Source of the DNA: a bacterium
GTDB taxonomy: Bacteria; AUK180
Length of the DNA: 58,355 bases
Direction: 5' to 3'
Assembly (NCBI GenBank): GCA_023133295.1
Contig: JAGLWT010000066.1
Location: 1 to 58,355, forward strand
The first letter of the stretch is position 1. Each line of letters starts with the position of its first letter. The notes under the pieces were generated by a model. That model had not been told where the DNA came from, made no database searches, and saw nothing but the letters and a program-made list of their open reading frames with translations. The translations under genes and the position numbers were made by a program. Positions 24,931 through 34,542 of the stretch are shown here, in pieces.

Positions 24931-25628
24931 AAAAGATTGGTGAAGGAAAAACAAAAGCTGTGTTCCAGGATGAGACGGGAAAGAGATATTTCCTGAGATT
25001 CAAGGATGATATCACCGCGTTCAACATGGAGAAACACGAGCAGCTGCAGGGCAAGGGCGCTTTGAACTGTGATATTACATGGATGATATATGAGCATCTT
25101 AAAAAGAACGGCATTGACACCTCATATATCGCGCGTACGGACGAAATCACGATCGAGGTATCCGATGTAAAGATGATCCCCGTTGAGGTAGTTGTCCGCA
25201 ACAGGGCATACGGCAGTTTTTTGAAGCGCTTTGATCTTGTCAGCGGCGCCAAATTGGATTTTCCGCTTGTTGAATTCTTCTACAAGGACGATGAACGCAA
25301 CGACCCGCAGCTCACCAGAGAGCTCTTTGAATTAATGGATCTGGCTACTCCGGAAGAGATCGAAGAATTGAAGAGATCTGCGAAAAAAATAAACGGCATC
25401 CTATTAGCCCTCTTTGAATCCTGCGGAATTTCGCTTGTCGATTTCAAGATCGAGTTCGGAAAAGACCCTTCGGGAAAACTTCTGCTTGCCGATGAGATCG
25501 ATCCCGACTCGTGCAGATTATGGGGCCAGGACGGAGAGATGCTGGATAAGGAAAGATTCAGAAAGGGAATGGGAAAGATAGTTGAAAGCTATAAAGACAT
25601 TCAGGGCCGTTTGAAGGGAGTGCTGTGA
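24927..25628 (+). CDS. purC: SAICAR synthase PurC
   Basis: A 233-residue ligase joining aspartate to CAIR. It has GEGKTKAVF at the N-terminus, FKDDITAFN, the core VEVVVRNRAYGSFLKR, and LADEIDPDSCRLW near the C-terminus; all are family motifs. Normal length. It overlaps purM by ATGA and purH by GTGA. Confidence 0.97.
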   Translation: MKKIGEGKTKAVFQDETGKRYFLRFKDDITAFNMEKHEQLQGKGALNCDITWMIYEHLKKNGIDTSYIARTDEITIEVSDVKMIPVEVVVRNRAYGSFLKRFDLVSGAKLDFPLVEFFYKDDERNDPQLTRELFELMDLATPEEIEELKRSAKKINGILLALFESCGISLVDFKIEFGKDPSGKLLLADEIDPDSCRLWGQDGEMLDKERFRKGMGKIVESYKDIQGRLKGVL

Positions 25629-27082
25629 AAAAAGCAATAGTATCGTCCTATACAAAGGGTGACGGCCTTCTTGATTCGGCGAAAAAGCTTGTGCAATGCG
25701 ATTATACGGTGTTTTCCACCGGAGGTACATACCGTTTCCTCCATGAAGCCGGCATCGCGGTCAAGGAACTTGCTGATCTTACCGGATTTGATACATTGGC
25801 CGATCAGAGGGTCAAGACCTTGTCTCCTGTTATCTATGAGGCCATACTTTCACCGTCATTAAGAGAAGACCATCCATTATTCGGTCTCAAGGTCGTTTTA
25901 GTGGACCTTTATCCATTTCCAAGAGCAGGGGAATTTGAAAAGCATCGTGAGCTGATCGATATCGGCGGTGTTACCTTGTTAAGAGCGTCGGCGAAGAACA
26001 TTCCGCATGTGCTGCCGTTCCTGAATTCCGGGGACCTGATGGATTTTCTTGATGGCGCTGAGATCTCGCCTGAGAGTTTAGCAAAAAAGGTATTCTCGTT
26101 CACCTCCTATTATGACTCGGTGATCGCCTCGTCTATCTCCGCTTCCGATCTGCGTATAGATCATTCCGCCATTGCCTTGGAGAAGGTATGCGAGGCGTCT
26201 TACGGTGAGAACCCGGGAGAAAGGGGAGAGGTCTTTTCCTTTGATCCTTCCGGCCTTTGCCGCCTGAAGGTCATTACGGGCAAAAAAGGCGTATCATTTA
26301 ACAATTATTATGACGCATGGATCGCTTATGAAGCGGCCGGCGGCCGCGCGAAGCCGGCTGCAGCCGTAGTTAAGCACGGCAATCCTGTCGGTGCCGCCTT
26401 TGCCGATAGTATTGAAGAAGCATTTGAGAAAGCCATGAGCACCGACCCGGTATCCGCTTTCGGCGGGATAATCGCCTTGAACCGCGAGCCAGGCCGCGAG
26501 CTTGTTCTAAAGCTAAGGGAGCATTTTATGGAAGTGCTCATAGTTCCCGCTTTGAGCGAAGAATGTATCTCTTTGCTCTTTGAGAAGAGAAAGAATCTAA
26601 GGATATTCATTGGAGAATACGATGAAGGATCTCCCATTATCAGCATGAGAGGATTCGCGGGGACACTTCTGGTCAACAGCAGGATTCCCGCTGCTGCGAA
26701 TTACAAAATAGTTTCGGAGGGTAATTCGCCCGCTCCTTCGGATCATATGATCGACTTCGGCATTTCTCTTCTGCGGTTGTATACTTCAAATTCCATTCTC
26801 TTGATAAAGAATAATTGTGTCATTGGAGCGGGATTCGGCTTTCCGAACCGCATTGAGGCCATGCAAAGGGCTATACTGCAGGCCGGTGACACCGCTGAAG
26901 GGGCAATGCTGCTTTCCGACGGCTTCTTTCCCTTTGCAGACTCTATTGAGATAGCGGCAGAGGCAAAGATCGGATGGATCATACAACCCGGAGGTTCTCT
27001 GAAGGATAAAAAAGTGATCAAAAGGGCTAAGGAACTTGGGATCGGGATGATGTTGACCGGAGAGCGCTACTTCCGGCATTAG
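25625..27082 (+). CDS. purH: Bifunctional AICAR transformylase / IMP cyclohydrolase PurH
   Basis: A 485-residue two-domain enzyme for the last two steps to IMP. The N-terminal cyclohydrolase (1-190) shows FSTGGTYRFL and DQRVKTLSP. The C-terminal transformylase has AAAVVKHGNPVGAA, AFGGIIALNR and the end ERYFRH. It is slightly shorter than the common 510-530 residues. The start is GTG 25625, overlapping the purC stop by 4 nt. Confidence 0.96.
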   Translation: MKKAIVSSYTKGDGLLDSAKKLVQCDYTVFSTGGTYRFLHEAGIAVKELADLTGFDTLADQRVKTLSPVIYEAILSPSLREDHPLFGLKVVLVDLYPFPRAGEFEKHRELIDIGGVTLLRASAKNIPHVLPFLNSGDLMDFLDGAEISPESLAKKVFSFTSYYDSVIASSISASDLRIDHSAIALEKVCEASYGENPGERGEVFSFDPSGLCRLKVITGKKGVSFNNYYDAWIAYEAAGGRAKPAAAVVKHGNPVGAAFADSIEEAFEKAMSTDPVSAFGGIIALNREPGRELVLKLREHFMEVLIVPALSEECISLLFEKRKNLRIFIGEYDEGSPIISMRGFAGTLLVNSRIPAAANYKIVSEGNSPAPSDHMIDFGISLLRLYTSNSILLIKNNCVIGAGFGFPNRIEAMQRAILQAGDTAEGAMLLSDGFFPFADSIEIAAEAKIGWIIQPGGSLKDKKVIKRAKELGIGMMLTGERYFRH

Positions 27083-27090
27083 GAGTATTT

Positions 27091-28305
27091 ATGAGTGCAA
27101 GTGTGCTTTTAGGATTACAATGGGGGGATGAAGGAAAGGGGAAAATAACCGATTATCTGGCTTCTCAGGCAGAGATCGTATTAAGATTCCAGGGCGGAGA
27201 TAATGCCGGCCATACCCTTCTCATTGACGGGAAGAAGTACTTCAATCACCTTATACCTTCCGGTATCATGTATGATGATAAGTTGAGTATCATAGGAAAT
27301 GGAGTCGTGGTTAATCCTGCAACGCTCGTAAAGGAGATAGCGGGCCTGAAAGAAAACGGCATATCGGCAAAGGGATTAAGGGTTTCCGAAAAATGCCATC
27401 TGATAACACCATTTCATATAGCTCTTGACGGAGCGAATGAAATGCGCAAGGGTTCTATCGGTACCACAAAAAAAGGCATAGGCCCCGCATATTCCGACAA
27501 AGCCGCGCGGCGCGGGCTCCGCTTTTTAGACCTTCTGGACGGAGACGGCGGTTTTCAAAGATATGAGTCGGCTGCGAAATATCATTCATTTGTACTTAAA
27601 GAATATTTCGGGATCGAGCCCCCCGATATACAGGACTCGTACGATAAGATCATGGAATATCTGAATATATTGAAGACATATATATGCAATACAGAGGAAT
27701 TGATGTTCGAGGCATATGAAAAGGGGACAAAGATCCTTTTTGAAGGTGCTCAGGGCATTCTTCTTGATCTGGACCACGGAACATATCCGTTCGTCACATC
27801 TTCCAATACCGTTTCAGGCGCCGCGCTTTGCGGAAGCGGTTATCCCCTGGGCGGTGTGAAAAAGATCACCGGTGTGTTCAAATCATATACGACCAGGGTA
27901 GGCGACGGGCCTTTTGCTACCGAACTCTTTGATGATATTTCCGAGGCCATATGTGATAAGGGCGGAGAGTACGGTACCACCACCGGCAGAAAGCGCAGAG
28001 TGGGCTGGGCGGATATCGTTGATCTGAAGCGGGCTGTCCTACTCAGTGGAACGACAGATCTCGCTATGACCAAGGCAGATGTTCTCTGCGGAATGGAGAA
28101 GGTACTTATCGCTGAGGGCCGGGATAGCGCGAATAAGCCCATTTATAAAGAATTCGAGGGTTGGGGAGAGATAATACAGGCTGGTAAATACAGCGATCTT
28201 CCCGAAAATCTTAAAAAGTATATTGAATATATAGAAGAACAATTGGGAGTTCCCATAAATATTATTTCCTATGGACCCGCCAGGAGGCAGACAATTGAAA
28301 GATAA
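27091..28305 (+). CDS. purA: Adenylosuccinate synthase PurA
   Basis: A 404-residue GTP-dependent synthase that commits IMP to AMP. QWGDEGKGK is the GTP loop with the catalytic Asp, GDNAGHT carries the catalytic His, and GTTKKGIGPAYSDKAARRG and the GTTTGRKRRVGW switch-like loop follow. It is about 25 residues shorter than the E. coli protein. It starts 8 nt after purH behind GGAG. Confidence 0.97.
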   Translation: MSASVLLGLQWGDEGKGKITDYLASQAEIVLRFQGGDNAGHTLLIDGKKYFNHLIPSGIMYDDKLSIIGNGVVVNPATLVKEIAGLKENGISAKGLRVSEKCHLITPFHIALDGANEMRKGSIGTTKKGIGPAYSDKAARRGLRFLDLLDGDGGFQRYESAAKYHSFVLKEYFGIEPPDIQDSYDKIMEYLNILKTYICNTEELMFEAYEKGTKILFEGAQGILLDLDHGTYPFVTSSNTVSGAALCGSGYPLGGVKKITGVFKSYTTRVGDGPFATELFDDISEAICDKGGEYGTTTGRKRRVGWADIVDLKRAVLLSGTTDLAMTKADVLCGMEKVLIAEGRDSANKPIYKEFEGWGEIIQAGKYSDLPENLKKYIEYIEEQLGVPINIISYGPARRQTIER

Positions 28306-28735
28306 CACTATTTTATTTTTGTTCGGAAGTAAAAGCGATCTCAAGTATTTTGAGCCGATGGAAAAGTTTCTGACCACCTGTGAGGTCAATTATCAGGTCA
28401 AGATACTTTCCGCGCATCGTGATCTTGAAGAGCTTACGGCTTTTTTGAAAGCGCATTCAAAGGATTATGCCGCCATTATCGCGGGCGCCGGTTTTTCCGC
28501 GGCTCTTCCCGGAGTTGTCGCAGCATTATCGGATACTCCTGTGCTCGGCGTTCCGTTCTCCAGTTCTCCGATACATCTGGACGCGCTTTATTCAATGATA
28601 CAGATGCCTAAGGGAATACCTCTGGCTGTTTGTTCATATGATAAAACGGGCCTGATAAACGCCACTCTTTTATCGTTGAGAATTTGCAAAGAAAATGAGA
28701 AATGTGAGAAGATGAAAGCGGAACTCAGAAAATGA
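28295..28735 (+). CDS. purE: PurE-family 5-aminoimidazole ribonucleotide carboxylation enzyme
   Basis: A 146-residue PurE resembling class I N5-CAIR mutases: FGSKSDL near the start, SAHRD with the catalytic His, and ALYSMIQMPKGIPLAV. The usual AGAGGAAHLPG reads AGAGFSAALPG here, so the His of AHLPG is Ala. I chose the TTG start at 28295 because AGGAGG (28282-28287) lies 7 nt before it; an in-frame ATG exists at 28271 but would place that site inside the gene. It overlaps purA by 11 nt. No purK (needed by class I PurE) is in the window. Confidence 0.9.
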   Translation: MKDNTILFLFGSKSDLKYFEPMEKFLTTCEVNYQVKILSAHRDLEELTAFLKAHSKDYAAIIAGAGFSAALPGVVAALSDTPVLGVPFSSSPIHLDALYSMIQMPKGIPLAVCSYDKTGLINATLLSLRICKENEKCEKMKAELRK

Positions 28736-30033
28736 TCGAGAGATACTCCTACAAACCCATTTCTTCCATCTGGTCATATTCAGGGCGGTTAAAGAGATTT
28801 GTGAAGATCGAGGCCGAAGCCGTCAGATACTATGAAAGTACGGGCGAGATACCCAGGGGTTCTGCCGACAGGATCGCACGGGCGAAGATAAATAAGAATG
28901 ATGTTATTGAAAGGGAGAAGATAACAAAGCATGATATAATCGCCTTTCTCGAGGCCCTGGAAGAGGCCTCAGGCGTCTCCAAGGGCCTGCATATGGGTCT
29001 TACCTCTTCTGATATCCTTGATACCGCCACAGGCATGCAGATCAGAGATACGGCGAAAGTGGTCAGAAAGCTTATAAAAAGTGTTGAGAAGATACTCCTT
29101 GAGCTTATCCACAAATGGAAAGGGGTGACTATCATGGGCAGGACGCATAATGTCCATGCCGAGCCGACGACACTGGGGCTGAAATTCCTCAATCACCTTT
29201 CTGAATTCGACCGCAGCGCCGCAAATCTCCTGAATGCCCTGGATCAGGGCTCTGCGGGCGTGATATCGGGGGCGGTAGGTACTTATGCCGTTCTGACCCC
29301 CGAAATGGAGAGATATGTGCTCAAGAATCTTCGATTGAAGAGGATCATCGGGACAAATCAGGTCATACAGAGGGATATACATGCCCGTATTGCCTCGGAA
29401 GCCGCTATACTTGGAGGCTGTCTGGAAAGGATCACATTGAATATCCGGCTTCTGTCCCACACCGAGCTTGGTGAGGTGATGGAGGGTTTTACAAAGGGTC
29501 AGAAGGGCTCATCAGCCATGCCGCATAAGAAAAACCCGATCAAATGTGAGCGTGTATCCGGTATGGCGAGATTACTCAGGGGATACTGTACCGTTGCTAT
29601 GGAGAATATCATGTTAATGCATGAAAGGGATATCTCTCACTCATCCGCGGAACGCATTATTCTACCAGATATTTTTCATTCACTCTGCTTCATTCTCACG
29701 GAAGTTTCCAATATTTTGGGAAATATCCGTGTAAATGAGGATAATATCAAAAGAAATATCGAACTTTCCGGAGAAAGATTCCTTTCAGGCTCCGTTCTGA
29801 AGGAATTGATGAAAAGCGGGTTTTCCAGAAAAGAAGGCTATGAAAAGGTACAGGAGCTTGTTTTCAATGCTATCAACAAAAAAGTAGGATTATCAAAAGA
29901 GATCCTGTCGGATCCCGGAATGAAAGATCTTTTTAACAAAGCGCAGCTCAAAGCAATGGTCAGTCAGGATTATTTTACCCGTTTTGCCGATGAGATCATA
30001 AAGGATTATTTGGAGGAAAAAAATGCGATATAG
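28732..30033 (+). CDS. purB: Adenylosuccinate lyase PurB
   Basis: A 433-residue fumarase-superfamily lyase acting on both SAICAR and adenylosuccinate. Motifs: GLTSSDILDTA, MGRTHNVHAEPTTLGLKF with the catalytic His, and the signature loop GSSAMPHKKNPIKCE. ATGA overlap with purE; the 3' end overlaps purS by 11 nt. Confidence 0.97.
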   Translation: MIERYSYKPISSIWSYSGRLKRFVKIEAEAVRYYESTGEIPRGSADRIARAKINKNDVIEREKITKHDIIAFLEALEEASGVSKGLHMGLTSSDILDTATGMQIRDTAKVVRKLIKSVEKILLELIHKWKGVTIMGRTHNVHAEPTTLGLKFLNHLSEFDRSAANLLNALDQGSAGVISGAVGTYAVLTPEMERYVLKNLRLKRIIGTNQVIQRDIHARIASEAAILGGCLERITLNIRLLSHTELGEVMEGFTKGQKGSSAMPHKKNPIKCERVSGMARLLRGYCTVAMENIMLMHERDISHSSAERIILPDIFHSLCFILTEVSNILGNIRVNEDNIKRNIELSGERFLSGSVLKELMKSGFSRKEGYEKVQELVFNAINKKVGLSKEILSDPGMKDLFNKAQLKAMVSQDYFTRFADEIIKDYLEEKNAI

Positions 30034-30253
30034 AATCACGGTGAAGTTCAAGGAAGGGGTATTCAATCCTGAAGGCGATACGGTGAAAAGAACCCTGAAT
30101 AAATTGGGCTATACAGGTGTAAGTAATGTGTCCATCGAAAGAGTATTCGTATTAGAAGTTGGCGACGATATTGGCCGGGAGCAGGTGGAAAAGCTTGCTT
30201 CTGATATATTGTCAAACCCGGTAATTGAGGATTGGGAGATCGAGCGGAAATGA
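30023..30253 (+). CDS. purS: FGAM synthase small subunit PurS
   Basis: A 76-residue protein starting RYRITVKFKEGVFNPEGDT and ending NPVIEDWEIERK, the family pattern. PurS dimers bridge PurQ and PurL in the three-part FGAM synthase. GGAGGA precedes ATG 30023. It is placed ten genes' length away from its partners purQ and purL, but in the same operon. Confidence 0.95.
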   Translation: MRYRITVKFKEGVFNPEGDTVKRTLNKLGYTGVSNVSIERVFVLEVGDDIGREQVEKLASDILSNPVIEDWEIERK

Positions 30254-31482
30254 AGATCCTTGTTATCGGGAACGGAGGCCGGGAGTCGGCATTACTTCTT
30301 TCCCTTCGTTCATCTTCATCGGCACTTTATCAATGGCCCCATAACAATTGCCTTGATTTTGTCGCACCCTTTCTGCCGGTGGAGCAGACATATGAGGAAT
30401 TGGCCGGCAATATACGCGATGCCGGTATCGGCCTGGTGATCATAGGCCCGGAAAAGCCTCTTGTTGACGGATTGAGTGATAAATTGAGAGCCGCCGGTGT
30501 CGATGTTTTCGGCCCCGGCCGCGATGGTGCGAGATTAGAAGGGGATAAGGCCTTTGCCCGTGAGCTGATGGATTCAGCCGGAGTTCCGTCACCAAAATAC
30601 AGAATAATAAATGACCCGTGCAGCATAGAGGATGTTTTGTCTGAAATGACCATGCCGGTGTATATCAAGGCCTCAGGGCTTGCCGGAGGGAAGGGCGCGA
30701 TATTTGCTTCCGATATCTGCCGCGCCAGGATCGTCGCCAGGGAAATTCTGGAGACGGACCGCTTCGGTAAGCAAAAGAGTATCGTGGTCGAGGAGTTCCT
30801 TCAGGGAAAAGAGATATCGATGATGGCGCTTGTGGCGGATGGTAAATATATTCTGCTTCCCCCCGCCGCTGATCATAAAAAGGCGTATGACGGGGATAAA
30901 GGCCCTAATACCGGCGGCATGGGTTCTTATGCTCCCGTAGATATCCCGGCCGGCCTCTATGAGAAATGGGGCAGTGAAATAATCGGCAGAACGATTACAT
31001 ATTTAAAGCAAAAGGGCATAGATTACCGCGGAGTGCTTTTCGCGGGTTTAATGGTTGAAGGCGATCAGGCGAAAGTACTGGAATTCAATTGCCGTTTCGG
31101 GGATCCGGAGGCACAAGCGGTGCTTCCCTTGCTGAATGACGATATGCTGCAGCTCTTTCTTGATGTTTCCAGAGGGATCCTTCCCCCGGAATTGACAACG
31201 GAAGAAAATTACTCTATGACCGTAATCATAGCGGCAAAGGGATATCCGGGTGAGTATTCGAAGGGTTTTCCCGTGGATATAGGAAAGATAGACCCGGAAT
31301 TAACATTTTTTCCCGCGGGAGTGATAAAAGAAGGAGAGAATTACCTGTCCAGCGGAGGGAGATTGGGTGGGATCTCCTGTACAGGGAAATCATTTGAAAA
31401 AATAAGTGATAGGATATATAATCAATTAGAGAAATTGAAGAGTGAGAATATTTTTTACAGAAAGGATATAGGATCAAGATGA
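30250..31482 (+). CDS. purD: GAR synthetase PurD
   Basis: A 410-residue ATP-grasp ligase joining glycine to phosphoribosylamine. MKILVIGNGGRESALL is the start, then GPEKPLVDGL, KASGLAGGKGA, VVEEFLQGKEIS, GPNTGGMGSYAPV and LEFNCRFGDPEAQ. ATG 30250 forms an ATGA overlap with purS and gives the conserved N-terminus; the longer in-frame TTG start at 30232 is not needed. Confidence 0.96.
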   Translation: MKILVIGNGGRESALLLSLRSSSSALYQWPHNNCLDFVAPFLPVEQTYEELAGNIRDAGIGLVIIGPEKPLVDGLSDKLRAAGVDVFGPGRDGARLEGDKAFARELMDSAGVPSPKYRIINDPCSIEDVLSEMTMPVYIKASGLAGGKGAIFASDICRARIVAREILETDRFGKQKSIVVEEFLQGKEISMMALVADGKYILLPPAADHKKAYDGDKGPNTGGMGSYAPVDIPAGLYEKWGSEIIGRTITYLKQKGIDYRGVLFAGLMVEGDQAKVLEFNCRFGDPEAQAVLPLLNDDMLQLFLDVSRGILPPELTTEENYSMTVIIAAKGYPGEYSKGFPVDIGKIDPELTFFPAGVIKEGENYLSSGGRLGGISCTGKSFEKISDRIYNQLEKLKSENIFYRKDIGSR

Positions 31483-33101
31483 AAAAAAGAAGCAGCACAA
31501 AATTGATATTTGTAACAGGAGGAGTTATTTCTTCCCTGGGAAAGGGAATAACCGCTGCCTCGACAGGCGTTATTTTGAAGGGCAAGGGTTTCAATGTAAA
31601 TGTTTTGAAGTTCGACCCTTATCTGAATGTTGACTCGGGAACGATGAACCCTTTCCAGCATGGAGAAGTATTCGTTACCAAGGATGGCGCTGAAACGGAC
31701 CTCGATCTGGGGCATTATGAGAGATTTCTTTCAAGGGATATGATACAGGAAAATAATGTCACCACGGGAAAGGTTTACTCAACCGTCATAGAAAAAGAAA
31801 GAAAGGGTGAATTTCTGGGGAATACGGTTCAGGTCGTCCCCCATATTTCCGATGAGATCAAGAAGCGTATCTATCAGCTTTTCAATAAAGAGGATCAATT
31901 TCTGATATGTGAGATCGGCGGTACCGTCGGTGATATCGAATCCCTTCCTTTCCTTGAGGCCATCCGACAGATAAAATTGGAGTTTCCGGATGATGTAATG
32001 TTCCTTCACCTTACCCTTATCCCCTATATCAGAACCTCCGATGAGTTGAAGACGAAGCCTACGCAGCACTCTGTGAATGAACTGAGAAGGATCGGTATTC
32101 AGCCCGATTTTATCGCATGCCGAAGTGAACGGCCGCTTTATGAAGGAATAAAAGCGAAGATATCTCTCTTTTGCAATGTTTCTGAAGAAAGGGTCATATC
32201 TCTCCCCGATGCCCCCTCTATTTACGATGTTCCGATCAATCTTGAAAATCAGGATTTCGGAAATTCAATATTGGATTTCTTTTCCCTTGTCCCTACCAGA
32301 AAATCCAATTACATGGATAATTGGAAGACCTTCCTGAAGAATTATTACGCTCATGAAAAAGAGATCACCGTAGGCATTGTGGGTAAGTATGTGAATCTCA
32401 CTGATTCGTATATGTCCATAAGAGAATCCATAAATCACGCTTCGAGTTTTCTCAAGGTAAAAACGATTATAAAATGGATAGAATCGGAATCCCTTGAAAA
32501 GGATAATATCGATGAGGAATTGAGCGGCCTGGACGGTATATTGATACCAGGCGGATTCGGCTCACGAGGTATTGAAGGTATGATAAATGCCTCAAAATTC
32601 GCCCGAAACGCGAATATACCCTGTTTTGGGATCTGCCTGGGTATGCAGGTAATGATCATTGATCTTGCCAGAAATGTGCTTGAGCTCAAGGGCGCGCATT
32701 CCTCGGAATTTGACAATAAAACATCGCACCCGGTAGTTGACCTGCAGAAGTCGCAGATCGATGTGGAAAAAATGGGCGGAACACAGAGATTGGGCCATTT
32801 CCCTTGCAGGATAACTAAAGGTACGAAGGCAATGGAGTCCTTTGGCGAAAATCTGATACTGGAAAGGCATCGGCATCGTTATGAATTCAACAATACATAT
32901 AAGAAGGCTTTTGAAGATAAAGGAATAGTATTTTCCGGCATATGTCCGCAGAACGATCTTGTGGAGATCTCGGAATTGGCTTCGCATCCGTTTTTCCTGG
33001 GATGCCAATTCCATCCGGAATTGCAATCTCGGCCATTGAATCCGCATAGCCTTTTTTTGATGTTTATTAAGAAGATCTTGGAGGGTCGATATGAAAATTA
33101 A
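31479..33101 (+). CDS. pyrG: CTP synthase
   Basis: A 540-residue enzyme converting UTP to CTP. The synthetase domain starts IFVTGGVISSLGKGITAAS; the glutaminase domain (from about 295) carries the nucleophile in CFGICLGMQ and FHPE near the end. Full length with all expected motifs. It is joined to purD by ATGA, marking the shift from purine to pyrimidine genes without a break. Confidence 0.97.
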   Translation: MKKRSSTKLIFVTGGVISSLGKGITAASTGVILKGKGFNVNVLKFDPYLNVDSGTMNPFQHGEVFVTKDGAETDLDLGHYERFLSRDMIQENNVTTGKVYSTVIEKERKGEFLGNTVQVVPHISDEIKKRIYQLFNKEDQFLICEIGGTVGDIESLPFLEAIRQIKLEFPDDVMFLHLTLIPYIRTSDELKTKPTQHSVNELRRIGIQPDFIACRSERPLYEGIKAKISLFCNVSEERVISLPDAPSIYDVPINLENQDFGNSILDFFSLVPTRKSNYMDNWKTFLKNYYAHEKEITVGIVGKYVNLTDSYMSIRESINHASSFLKVKTIIKWIESESLEKDNIDEELSGLDGILIPGGFGSRGIEGMINASKFARNANIPCFGICLGMQVMIIDLARNVLELKGAHSSEFDNKTSHPVVDLQKSQIDVEKMGGTQRLGHFPCRITKGTKAMESFGENLILERHRHRYEFNNTYKKAFEDKGIVFSGICPQNDLVEISELASHPFFLGCQFHPELQSRPLNPHSLFLMFIKKILEGRYEN

Positions 33102-33636
33102 AAGCAAGATTATGGAGAAGGTGGATATCTTCAGGAGCCTTAAAAGGATCTCGCATGAGATCATCGAAAAGAATAAGGGAACTGAGAATCTCGCTATTCT
33201 GGGCATTCGAAGAAGAGGGGTCCCTCTGGGAGAGATCATTCACAAGGAGATCGAGGCGGAAGAAAAGAAAAAGGTCGCTTCCGGCATTCTTGATATTACG
33301 CTTTACCGCGATGACCTGTCAACGCTTGCGGATAAACCCAAGGTGAACAGTACGGAGATAGATTGGAATGTCAACGATATGAATATTGTCCTTGTGGACG
33401 ATGTCCTGTACACGGGAAGGACCATTCGTGCCGCCCTTGATGAGATCATGGATTATGGCCGCCCGCGTTCCATTCAGGTTGCTGTGCTGATCGACCGGGG
33501 ACATAGGGAATTGCCGATAATGGCGGATTATGTCGGTAAGATCATCCCCACAAAGAGCAATGAGGTCATAGAAGTGAAGACCGATGAGACTGATGGTGAA
33601 TGGGCGGTATGGATTGCCGAGAAAACAAAGAAATGA
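33091..33636 (+). CDS. pyrR: PyrR bifunctional pyr regulator / uracil phosphoribosyltransferase
   Basis: A 181-residue PRTase with the PRPP motif VLVDDVLYTGRT, GIRRRGVPLGEII and RGHRELPI. In Bacillus and relatives PyrR binds pyr mRNA in a uridine-nucleotide-dependent way to favour termination. Here it lies in the middle of the operon, overlapping pyrG by 11 nt and pyrB by 4 nt, and I see no anti-terminator/terminator pair next to it. It may act elsewhere, or serve only as a salvage enzyme. Confidence 0.95.
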   Translation: MKIKSKIMEKVDIFRSLKRISHEIIEKNKGTENLAILGIRRRGVPLGEIIHKEIEAEEKKKVASGILDITLYRDDLSTLADKPKVNSTEIDWNVNDMNIVLVDDVLYTGRTIRAALDEIMDYGRPRSIQVAVLIDRGHRELPIMADYVGKIIPTKSNEVIEVKTDETDGEWAVWIAEKTKK

Positions 33637-34541
33637 GAAAACATTTAATAACTCTGGACGATCTCTCCAAAGAGCAGATCATTAGTATTCTGGAACAGGG
33701 GAAGGCATTCAAGGAGATCCTGTCGCGGCCTATTAAGAAGATCCCTACATTGAGGGGAAAGACGATCGGCTTATTGTTCTTTGAGCCCTCAACGAGGACC
33801 AAGCTCTCGTTCGAACTTGCCGCGAAAAGGATGTCCGCGGATATCGTGAACTTTTCCGCATCGACCTCATCACTCAAGAAGAATGAGTCGATCAAAGATA
33901 CCGTGATGACGCTGGACGCGATGAAGATAGATATATATGTTGTCCGCCACCCCTCTCCGGGAGTACCCTATATTATCGCGGATCATATCAAGGGATCGGT
34001 GATCAACGCCGGAGACGGCGCGCATTCCCATCCCACTCAGGCCATTCTTGACCTTTATACGATGTGGGAGCGCTTCGGTTCCATCAAAGGCCTGAATGTA
34101 ACCATAGTCGGTGATGTGAAATATTCCAGAGTCGTCCGTTCCGATATCTCGGGACTGCTGAAAATGGGCGCAAATATTACTCTATGTACACCGAAAACCC
34201 TCTTGCCCCGTTATGTTATTGATGCCAGGGTCCGCCATACCTTTGACATGAAGAAGGCCGTTAAGGATGCCGATGTGATAATGGGATTGAGGATGCAGAA
34301 GGAACGGCAGGACTCCGGTATTATCCCCGATGAAGTGGAGTATAATCACTTTTTCGGATTGAAATCTCATCTGCTGGAACATGCTTCCAAAGATGTTATG
34401 ATCATGCACCCCGGGCCGATCAACAGGGGAATTGAGATCGATGGCGAGGTTGCCGATTCAAAATATTCCGTGATCAATGAGCAGGTTACGAACGGGCTCG
34501 CGACCAGAATGTCTATCTTTTATCACTTTGTGGAGAATTAA
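33633..34541 (+). CDS. pyrB: Aspartate carbamoyltransferase catalytic subunit
   Basis: A 302-residue transcarbamoylase. FFEPSTRTKLSFELAAKR binds carbamoyl phosphate; HPTQAILDLYT, and MIMHPGPINRGIEI near the end are family motifs. No pyrI regulatory gene follows. ATG 33633 (ATGA overlap with pyrR) gives the conserved start RKHLITLDDLS; an upstream in-frame ATG at 33600 lies inside pyrR and was not used. Confidence 0.97.
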   Translation: MRKHLITLDDLSKEQIISILEQGKAFKEILSRPIKKIPTLRGKTIGLLFFEPSTRTKLSFELAAKRMSADIVNFSASTSSLKKNESIKDTVMTLDAMKIDIYVVRHPSPGVPYIIADHIKGSVINAGDGAHSHPTQAILDLYTMWERFGSIKGLNVTIVGDVKYSRVVRSDISGLLKMGANITLCTPKTLLPRYVIDARVRHTFDMKKAVKDADVIMGLRMQKERQDSGIIPDEVEYNHFFGLKSHLLEHASKDVMIMHPGPINRGIEIDGEVADSKYSVINEQVTNGLATRMSIFYHFVEN

Positions 34542-34542
34542 C

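Noticed and set aside
33050..33091. PyrR-dependent attenuator before pyrR
   Set aside because: pyrG coding sequence runs into pyrR; there is no terminator/anti-terminator pair or free leader.
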